DNA of 64,000 bases, from the NCBI RefSeq assembly GCF_041296385.1, contig NC_091020.1, positions 23,844,501-23,908,500 of the forward strand, given 5' to 3'. Source of the DNA: Aphelocoma coerulescens. Lineage: Eukaryota; Chordata; Aves; Passeriformes; Corvidae. The notes beneath the pieces were generated by a model that had not been told where the DNA came from, ran no database searches, and saw only the letters and a list, made by a program, of their open reading frames with translations. The position numbers and the translations under genes were made by a program. This document shows positions 48,901 to 64,000 of the stretch, piece by piece. Every line of letters starts with the position of its first letter. Position 1 is the first letter of the stretch.

Positions 48901-50135
48901 CGGTGCCCTTTGAGGAGCTTGTTGAGCTCGGGGAAACGTGCCCACTTGATGCCAGACACCTGCTCAGTGTTGACCAGCTCCCCAAACACCTCCTCGCGCA
49001 GCTGCCGGAAAGAGACGATGGATTTGTGGCTGGCAAGCAGGGCAGAACGCAGGATTTTGGTGACGTTCAGGCCCTGGTTCAGAGCCTCCAAGGGCCGGGG
49101 CTGCAGGTTGCCAGGGCGCACCAGAGAGCAGCGCTTGAGGCTCAGCTTGCGGGCAAAGAGCTTGGCAGCTTCCCAGGAGCGCAAGTCCTCGCCGAGCCAC
49201 AGCGTGATGCGCTTGAACTGCTCCAGGTAGGGGAGAAGGGTGGGAGGCAGGCAGCTGGCCCCCCGTGGCAGGGCCAGGCTGGCCACTCCTGCAGCTTGGT
49301 GCAGGGCCAGGGCATCCAGCTCCCACCCAGTTAAGACCAGCTCTGTGTCTCGGCGGCCAATCAGGGGCAGCCCAAAAAGATTGCGATAGGAATCGAAGCG
49401 CGGTAAAGTCTCTTCCACGTAAGTTATCGTGCTCCCCTTCTTCTCCACCCTCACGAGCTTCAGGCCCTTCAGGGTCGCGTTTTGAGGGCTGAACCAGGGG
49501 AAGACGAGAGACCTGGCAGTCCTCAGATAACGCACCCCGAAGCGTTTCAGGGTGGCATCTGTCACCATGGAGATACCAAACAAAGCCTTGGTCTCCTTGA
49601 TCTCTTTCTCATCCAGCAGCTCCCAGAGCGGCAGAGCCCGTTCCCAGATGCAGCGGGCATCCTCGCGAGCCTGTCGCATTTCCTCCTCCATCTCCTCCGA
49701 GCTGGCAGGGGGAATGGGGGTAATGCCACGGTGCCGCAGCTCCACGTTAGCCTGGAAGTCCTGCCAGGTACCCTCGGCCAGGGTGGCTGTGCACAGGAAG
49801 CTGCCCGTGGTCTTGTCAATGAAAAGCGTGAACGGGGCACTGGCGGACAGCGGCTGGTCCCCGCCGTCGCCGGTGAAGAGGCTGGGGGTGTGCAGGCAGC
49901 TGTAGCCATCGTGGAAGGGGATGTCCTCCGCCCGCAGGTACTGCCGGATCTCGGTGATGGAGACGGAGGGCGCAGGCCCGTCGGGGGAGGGCAGCACGTC
50001 CTTCTTGTAGCGCCGCTGGCCGAGGCGGCCCGGCGCCCCGGGGCTCAGCGAGGCTCCCTTGCTCCTGGCCCCGCCGCACAGCAGCGGCAGGAGGCGGCTG
50101 GCGGCTCTGCCGGGCCGCAGGGGCACCAGCGCCAT
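45973..50135 (-). CDS. TWNK: Twinkle mitochondrial DNA helicase
   Basis: Hexameric 5'-3' replicative helicase of the mitochondrial DNA replisome, working with POLG and mtSSB. Coding exons (minus): 50135-48875, 48347-48107, 47438-47331, 46956-46815, 46227-45973; GT-AG introns, 668 aa against 684 in human. The N-terminus is rich in Arg, Leu and Ala with no acidic residue before about position 46, as in a matrix-targeting peptide. A primase-like region fills most of exon 1. The RecA-type helicase core carries Walker [10 protein letters not shown] (421-429, split by intron 1) and Walker B HVVVDNLQ (518-525), then [28 protein letters not shown] and [20 protein letters not shown] with conserved basic residues. 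A lysine-rich tail ends the protein. No catalytic residue looks damaged. It is divergently paired with MRPL43. Confidence 0.98.
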
Positions 50136-50353
50136 CCTGACCGCCCCGGCACCCGCCCGCGCCGCCGCCGCTCCGCATGGGCGGCTGCCCCGCGGCCCCC
50201 GGCCCCGCAGAGCCGCTCAGGCCGCAGCCCCCACGTGCGTCCGCACGGACACCGCCATTGCGGCTCCCGCTCCCGGCGCGTCACTTCCCGGCGGGCCCGG
50301 GGCGCCCCGTCCCGCCCCTCCCGCCGGTTCCGGCTCCGGGTGAGCGCGGAGCC
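50136..50353. promoter_or_regulatory. Bidirectional promoter, TWNK (-) / MRPL43 (+)
   Basis: Only 218 bp separate the two start codons. The interval is CpG-rich and lacks a TATA box. Both genes serve mitochondrial gene expression or replication, and the same divergent pairing occurs in human. The CpG-rich domain extends into both first exons. Confidence 0.9.
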
Positions 50354-51292
50354 ATGACGGGCCGCGGGTCGCCCAGCCGGTTCCTGAGCGCCGTTCTGCA
50401 CAACGGCGTGGGCCGGTACGTGCGGCAGCTCCAGCGCCTGCAGCTCCTCTTCAGCCCCACCGCGGCCGACGCCCGCGGCGCCAGGTACCGCCGGCGGCAC
50501 CACCCGACTGCCGGGGATGGGGAGGGGAGAGCCTGGGGACTGGGGGGACGGGTTTTCCCTTGGTCCTGTCAGCGTGGGCAAGGGACAGTGCTGCTGCCCC
50601 GATCACCGGGCAGCGGCGGGGTGGGACCCCCAGCCTCCTGCGAGACGGGGCAGGAGCTGGAAGGCGGCATCGGGACATGGCTCCAAATTCTGCGCTGTGA
50701 CTTTTCCTGTGGGCTCGGCACGGGCGGAGGGTGACCCTAATCTGGCGGCTATGGCGATTCTTCCCCTCCTCTGGCCCCCAGGGAATTCGTGGAGGAGGCG
50801 GCGCAGGACTTCGCCCGGCAGCACCCCGATGTTGTCCTCTACGTGAGCCCCCACTCGGGCCCTGGCCCGGCCCCGGTGCTGCGGGCCGAGTACTGTGAGT
50901 GCTGGGGGCCTTGGGGAGGGGATGGGGACGGGGGTCTCCCTGCCTGCCCCGGCTCTGTGCTACCTCTGCCCGGCACAGACGGTGCCGGGGCAGCTGCTGT
51001 GGGATGGGGATCAGCAGCTGCCCCCCGGAGGCTGCAGATTGGGGGGATCCCGGCCTGATCCCCACGCTCTGCTGCAGTGAACGGGACGGTGCGGGACGAG
51101 CTCATTGCCAGCAAGACGCGTGAGGAGATTGTGCAGCTGGCCACCAAGCTGGCCAACCAGTCTGGCCTGGACATCATCCGCATCCGCAAGCCCTTCCACA
51201 CTGACAACCCCAGTGTCCAGGGCCAGTGGCACCCCCTCACCAACAAACCCTCCATTCTCACCATCCAGGGCCCACGCCTGCAGCCCCAATAA
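50354..51292 (+). CDS. MRPL43: Mitochondrial large-subunit ribosomal protein mL43
   Basis: Component of the mitochondrial 39S ribosomal subunit with a thioredoxin-like L51/S25/CI-B8 fold. Exons 50354-50484, 50782-50894 and 51078-51292, GT-AG introns, 152 aa (main human isoform about 159). Diagnostic stretches are [20 protein letters not shown] near the N-terminus, [10 protein letters not shown] in exon 2 and [29 protein letters not shown] in exon 3. The start ATG follows a GGAGCC context. The stop codon lies inside the AATAAA signal, so the 3' UTR must be very short. The gene ends close to a candidate SEMA4G 3' end on the opposite strand. Confidence 0.97.
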
Positions 51293-51293
51293 A
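51288..51293 (+). terminator. MRPL43: MRPL43 polyadenylation signal overlapping the stop codon
   Basis: The last codons read CCC CAA TAA A, so AATAAA spans the final sense codon and the stop. GT-rich sequence follows within about 40-80 nt. Confidence 0.8.
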
Positions 51294-51375
51294 GCCTCCT
51301 CCACCCCCATGTCTCTGCATCCATCTCTCCTGCCTTTAGAGGGAAACTGCCACACCATGTCCAGACAGAGCCGTG

Positions 51376-51381
51376 TTTATT
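51376..51381 (-). terminator. SEMA4G: Candidate SEMA4G distal polyadenylation signal AATAAA
   Basis: The plus strand reads TTTATT. It is the first canonical minus-strand signal after the SEMA4G stop (52967), implying a 3' UTR of about 1.6 kb. A nearer variant TATAAA lies on the minus strand around 52.74 kb. Which is used cannot be decided here. Confidence 0.5.
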
Positions 51382-52966
51382 GCTGGGGGGGATGTGGAGC
51401 TGTGCATGAGGAGTGCCAGACACAGAGTGATCCCCCTCCTTGAGGGGTTGGGGGTGGTCCATGGGGGTGGCTCACGTCCCCTTCTTGCAGCAAAAACAAG
51501 GGCTGGGGCAGGGTGGGAGAGTGCGCAACTCTTGCCTTTTCCTGCTAAGCCTCACTCTCCTGGAATAGGAGGCCTGAGCTGTAGCTCATGAGGGACCCCA
51601 GGGGTTATCCCCCCTCTCCTGTTTCCTCTGCAGCGCTGAGCCCTTGGCAATGTCCTGATCATGGAGGTACAGGCAAGGAACACCAGGAAGGACGTGGACC
51701 CCCGCACGTCTGTCCCTCCCCAGCTTCTCCAGTATCACCACACTGTTCCTGGAGCACGAGATGCTTTTGTCACCCCCATCTCTCAGGTTCCCTCAGGAGA
51801 TGGCAGAAATAGTTGGGAGGATTTAGGGACCATGGCTGCTCCTGGAAAGTGCCATAAAGAGAAGGCTCCAGAGGGAGGCAGCCCCTTGTCCAAGGTTCTT
51901 TTTCCTCACTGTTTGAGGACATTTTCTTGCCCAAATGTTTTCCCACAGGTGACAGGGCTGTGCCGGAACCCCGGTTGTCCAACAGCACCACACAGGTGGG
52001 CAGAAACACATTGTGCTTGGGGCCACAGGGGTACTGCAGACTTCAGGAGCATGTGGATGCTGCGCTGGTCCCTTGTCACGCTGTGGTGGCTGCCAGTCCT
52101 GCTGCCAGCGCATCTTGCTGCCTGCTGCTGCATCCAGTGCCCTAGGGAAAGGGAGCAGAGCCGTGTCAGAGTTGGAGGCCTTGGGGATGTCACCTCCCCA
52201 GGGTACCCAGCCCTGTATTTCACCTGTGGCCTCTTCGCAGTGGGCACATGCCCCTTCACCAGCTGCTCCAGGGTATTCAGGACATCAGCTCCTTGCCCTA
52301 TCTCTTGTCCCTCGCCAAACCATCCTCTCCCAGAGAGGAAACCCTGAGGAGGCAGATGTGGGAGAGTGGGCAGGGGCTGGAAGCCACAGAGACCACCCCT
52401 CACAATGTGAGATGTGTCCAGGGCCCCTCTCCTGCCTGAGAGCCAGCAGCTGGGGAAACCCCACCAGCCCTACATCGGGAAGGGATCCCATGCCCTCTGA
52501 GAGGCACAGTGTGTCAGCCCTCAGCCCCCCTCCCTGCTCTTCACCCACCTCTCAGCAGCTATCCAGCTCCTGTGTGCCAAGGGACGCCCAGCAGGGCTGG
52601 CCAAGTCCACATGACCACAACAGCGTCTCTCTCACGCCTGGACGAACAGACAGAAACTCTCCCTCCCCATGGTGTCCACCTTCAGCCAGGTGCCAGCTCC
52701 TGTCTCCAGCTCGTGGCCACCGTCGGTGAGTTTTTATACATAAATAGAGCTCCAAATTTAAATAGATACTTTTTCCTTTTCTTGTTTTCTGTACATCAAG
52801 TCTCAAAAGTGATTGAAAAGCCAAAGGAATGGCCGAGCCCGGGCCCGGCCCAGCTCTGCCATCCAGGAGGTAGTTTTGCCCGAGTCTTGTAACACTGCTG
52901 GCAAAGGGTGGGAGAAGGGGCTGGAGGGGAGGAGGGTCCTACTGGCAGGACCCCCCTCCCCAGCCC

Positions 52967-60017
<7,051 letters not shown>

Positions 60018-60131
60018 CTTCCTGCTCTCTCAGCAAGGGCAGCCGCCTCAGCCGCTGCCGCCGGGCCGGCACAGCCAATCCTCGGCACGGGCTCTCCAGC
60101 TCTCTGGGACAGGGCTGGCCACCAAACCCTC
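60018..60131 (-). other. SEMA4G: Probable 5' UTR part of SEMA4G start-codon exon
   Basis: On the minus strand CTCTGTGTTTCAG ends at 60132 and is followed by GAGGGTTTGG; this is a good acceptor 114 nt before the start codon. A further upstream noncoding exon is implied but not located. Confidence 0.55.
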
Positions 60132-60139
60132 CTGAAACA

Positions 60140-61190
60140 CAGAGCACTGGGTCAGACACTCCCGCTGTCCCAGCACCTCAGAAGCAAGGAGGCTTGGGAA
60201 GGAGCCAGCTGCATACACGCATGGATGCTTGACCCGGCACGGCCTCGGACCAGGGATGGTTTCAGGGAAAAACAAACCCTCATTTGCTGAAGGGGAAACT
60301 AAGGCATGGCACAAGGCATGGAGCCTGCAGCCATCACAGGGCATGGAGGGGAGTTTGAGCAGAGTGACCTTCTGCAGCATCCCCCTGGGTCAGCAACCCA
60401 GTGGTGAGTTGCTTGCTGAGCACTCGGGTCAGCTGCTTGGAGGTACATTTTCCTCCAAGTCTTCTCTGTGTTCATCCCTCATTCGCTCCCAGTCTTTTGC
60501 TCCTACAGCTCCCCCTGACTGAAGGATATGTTTCAGCAGAGCCAGCTGATCCCCCACTGCATTTCACACTCAAAAAGCAGGCACTTTTGTCCCTCAAAAG
60601 CAGAGAAAGGGGCTCAGGGCCAAGCCCCTCTGTGGGTCTCTTGGCACACTGGGGTACCCCAAGACCCACTCCCCAGAGCAGCTGCAGCAGGAATGGCAGC
60701 AGTGGGAGTCCTGGGGAGCCCAAGGTCTCCTCTCCTTCCCAAAAGCCCAGCTGACCATGTCCTCCTGTGCAAGATACTTGTCCCCAGTTTTGCCCCTCCT
60801 GAAATGATGAGACTCATGAGGATTGAGGTATTGGGAAGGATGCTCCAAACATGCAGCAACGTAAGGTGAAGGAGAATCCATACAGGAACTGCTTGGCACC
60901 TTCATCAAGTCTTTTCCAGCGGAAACAATTTTTTCCTCCCAGTGTTTTTCCATTAGATTTCAGTTTCTTTTTCATCCCAAGCTGCCTTGAAGCTCCATAT
61001 CTACTTCAGCTCTCACTTTCATGCATTCGATCCCTCACAAATAACCCCCCACCTCTCCCAGCTGCACTGAGCAAAGCCACTAGTTCATCTTGCAGGCACT
61101 AAGGAGGAAAAGGACGACTGGGTATCTCTGAGCTGGAGAGCTCCCCATAAGTAACCAGCACCTATATATTTGCTTAGAGGTTTATAAATA

Positions 61191-61228
<38 letters not shown>

Positions 61229-64000
61229 AACCAGATACCTGACCCTGTAGAGAAGCTGCTCAAACACGCTCACTGCAGACGATTTCCCTGAAGCAAATAC
61301 TTTGCTGGGTCCCAGGAAGAGGGGAGGTAAAACCAGAGTGAAAAGGGCTTTGGGGCTTAAAAGGAGAAGTGAGGGGCTGGATGTGGATTCAGCCGTAGTT
61401 CTGGAGCTTGCATCAAAGTACTGCTTCCTTCAAGGGGTTTCAGACACAAACTTCACACCTGCACTGGCTGCTGCCCCAGAGCATTCCGGGAATGGGGCAG
61501 ATGGGAGATGTTTCTCCCGGCTGCCTCACTGTCCTCCAGGCTCCAGAGTAGCACTGAGTACCCAAAGAGCATCCAACCCTGGGTGCAGGCAGGGTGCTGC
61601 CTGCAGAGCTGAGCTCCTTGGGGAGCAGATCCCAGAGCAGGCTCCCTCCATGTTACTCCTCTTTCCAGGATGAGCCCTGTACAGACCAAGGGTCTGCCCA
61701 TGAATGATGGCACAGCAATGCAAGGCAGGTGAGTGCAGATGAAGGTCAAGAAGAAAGAATTTGCTCTGGTGGCACCATGTCTAGCACAAGCCAAACCCAC
61801 CAAGCTTTGGGCAAAGCAAGTGGTGGGGTCACACCTGGAGCACCAAAGCACCCTGGCCAGCCCTATGCTGACAGCTCTCTGTCCTGCCAGTGGGAGCAGG
61901 GCCACTCTGGAACTTGCAGGGACCCTTCCCCAAGCCTCCACATGGGGACATGAGTCTGAAATCATGCATAAGCCACAAGAGCTAGTCTACCTCAGATGGG
62001 AAAGGAGAGCAGGGGAGAAACCTCCTTAGGACAAGGCAAACAATGATCCCTCATAAATGAATAACAGCCATGCATGCTTCTGGGCGTCCTGGCCTTATCT
62101 CCCCTGCACAAACAAGCCCTGAACTTTGCCTGCTGCTTGGCTCCCGACATGCCGGGGACTGGAGCCGGGAGTGCAGCAGGGATGGTGCTTATCACAGGGC
62201 CAGCGTGGCGCTGCGAGCCAGCCCCGGCTAACATTTAACCATTGTAAGCACCAAGCCAGCACAGGGGGGAAAACCAAACGAATATATTAGGCTGGGGAGT
62301 TGTGCAGGGTTCCTAGCCGGGCAGGGGGGAGCAGCCTCCCATGCTGTCAGGGCTGGGCTCTTCTGCTTTTTCCAGGGAAGCAGCTACACCCATTTCCAAA
62401 GGCTCCTTTGCCCGAGATCAGATGTAACTTTGTCCTAAAGAACATTTAATCAGTTACGCTGTAAGAGCCAGTTAATATTTTACTCAGAGAAGCCTGTTCC
62501 AAGCCTCCCTATTTTTTTTATTTTCTAGTTTTTATTTTTCATACCTAGGGTGGGGGAGAAAAAGCAATAAGGAACTGAAACCATCCTTGGCTCCCCTCAG
62601 GTCAATACCCTGGTCTCCAGCCACAGCAAACACCCCCAAACCCATCATTTCCCCCTTGTCAGGGTGCAAGTTCTAAGCTCAGGGTGAAGCTGAGGGCTCA
62701 GGCAGGAAGCAGAGGAGGTCTTGATCTGTGGGACCCACCACTGGGGCTAGGGGCAGATGGATTACACAAGTCCAACACTTCAATGAGAAATGGAAAAAAG
62801 CTGGGAATGGAAACATCAGAGTTTTCTCTGGGGAAGGGAAACAAAAAGGGGAGAGGAAGAGGCTGAAAAGCAGCAGCAGCTCCAATGAAACTAGGAGTTT
62901 AAGAGAAAAACTGCCCGGAAAGCCCACCCCATCCCCAGGAGTGAGCTCCCAACTCCCTTGGCACCTCACCTACTTCCCAGCACGGGGGGGGCCGACATAG
63001 GACCTGATAATCCAGCCTCAGCTCCCACGCCGGCTGGTGACGCTGAAGAAGCAGGACGGTGGAGGCAGGACACAGCTGCAGGGCTGACGGAAACCCCGAG
63101 AGGGGCAAAGCCAGGAACCAGCTGCTCCACTCACAACATGTAACATCCACAGAGGCAAAAGCCCACCCTCCTACCACTGGCTATCAGTGCTCCGATGGGC
63201 TTCAGCCACAGCTCCCAGCATGGAGCCAGACCCAGGTACCATCTCTCAACAGCGGGATGTGTTTGCTGGTCCCTGGGGAATGCCAGGAAAGCACTGGGGC
63301 AGCACAGGCGTGCAGGCGTGGGTGAGCGCGCAGGGGAGCGAGCGAGCCCCGGTCAGGTCTGACTGGGTTTACTGGGTCACGACGGAAGCTGTGTGAGCAT
63401 GACTGTGCCGGCCTCAGCCTCTCACTGGCAGCCAGCACACAGCACACCCAAACGGGCTGGCCCAGTCGGCACCTCCTTAAAATCCCCACGACCAGCGTCT
63501 CTGGAGGAGCAAAAAGCTTTTGATGAGTGAATTTCACAGTCTCACCAACCTGGATCTGGCCAAAGAAACTAGCCAAAGAAACCAGCCAAAGCTGCCACAC
63601 ACCTCAACAGCCACTGCAGCAGGACTTTCTGTGGGCATAGGGGCCCCTTCCCACTGCCCCATGGTCCTCAAAGTCACAAGGCAGCAAAAGCTGGGAGCAC
63701 ACGCTATTTGCAAGCTGCAGTGCAGGGAAGCTGCGCTGTCTGTGGGGCTGGCAAATATGGAGAGACCACAGACGGGATCTTATGGACCCCCCATGGATGT
63801 TTCCTCATCAGCACAGCTAAAAATTATGCCAGCTTTTTAATTTCAGAGGAACTCAGGAAAAAGAATGGAAGTGGTGGGTGGGAGCAGCACTTCTCCAGCT
63901 TACCCTCAGCATCCATTCTGGATGGCAAGACAGATTTGCAGAGTGGGATAAGACACTTTCCCATCCCACCCCTCCCAAGACAGCTTCTGTTTGTTCCACC
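60140..64000. other. SEMA4G upstream or first-intron region
   Basis: No coding exon is recognisable on either strand. Contents noted are a (TA)n microsatellite at 61.19 kb, an AT-richer patch near 62.43-62.57 kb, and moderately CpG-containing sequence around 63.3 kb that might include a first exon. Confidence 0.5.
61188..61228. repeat. (TA)n microsatellite
   Basis: About 20 TA dinucleotides with a single CA interruption near the middle. Confidence 0.97.

Overview
This is vertebrate nuclear DNA, most likely from a bird. The genes are split into short exons with GT-AG introns. A copy of the avian/reptilian LINE family CR1 lies at about 8.3-8.86 kb and carries the typical CR1 3' end. The intergenic space is compact and GC-rich. 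Seven protein-coding genes are recognisable. Their order, KAZALD1 - SFXN3 - PDZD7 - LZTS2 - TWNK - MRPL43 - SEMA4G, matches (inverted) the conserved block on human chromosome 10q24. The species cannot be named from the sequence.

Layout. 1-12.7 kb is gene-free and would face TLX1 by synteny; it holds the CR1 copy, a 23-nt poly-A tract, a 450-bp compound AAGGG/AAAAG array and AT-rich islands that could be regulatory. KAZALD1 (-) has coding exons at 12.7-16.05 kb and a probable 5' UTR exon in a CpG-rich patch near 17.7 kb. 18-23.6 kb is gene-free, with two homeodomain-site-rich islands. SFXN3 (-, coding 24.5-27.9 kb) and PDZD7 (+, coding 30.6-37.3 kb) start back to back from one large CpG island (28.2-29.5 kb). 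LZTS2 (-, coding 38.4-41.3 kb, 5' UTR exons to about 44 kb) meets PDZD7 tail to tail. TWNK (-, 46.0-50.1 kb) and MRPL43 (+, 50.35-51.29 kb) are divergent, with 218 bp between their start codons. SEMA4G (-, coding 53.0-60.0 kb) is convergent with MRPL43. 60.1-64 kb is upstream or intron of SEMA4G.

Each gene was assembled exon by exon by joining splice sites in phase. All seven give uninterrupted reading frames close to the usual vertebrate length: KAZALD1 300 aa, SFXN3 322, PDZD7 908, LZTS2 621, TWNK 668, MRPL43 152, SEMA4G 840. Nothing looks pseudogenic. The genes do not form one pathway. TWNK, MRPL43 and SFXN3 act in mitochondria. PDZD7 is a stereocilia scaffold. LZTS2 and SEMA4G both end in PDZ-ligand-like tails. 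KAZALD1 is secreted.

Most notable: the perfect AAGGG(59)/AAAAG(31) array, which uses the same two motifs as the human RFC1 CANVAS locus; a GC-AG intron in the harmonin-homology region of PDZD7; an 84-bp intronic tandem repeat in PDZD7; the MRPL43 stop codon lying inside its own polyadenylation signal; and several candidate conserved regulatory islands. I found no undescribed enzyme or defence system.
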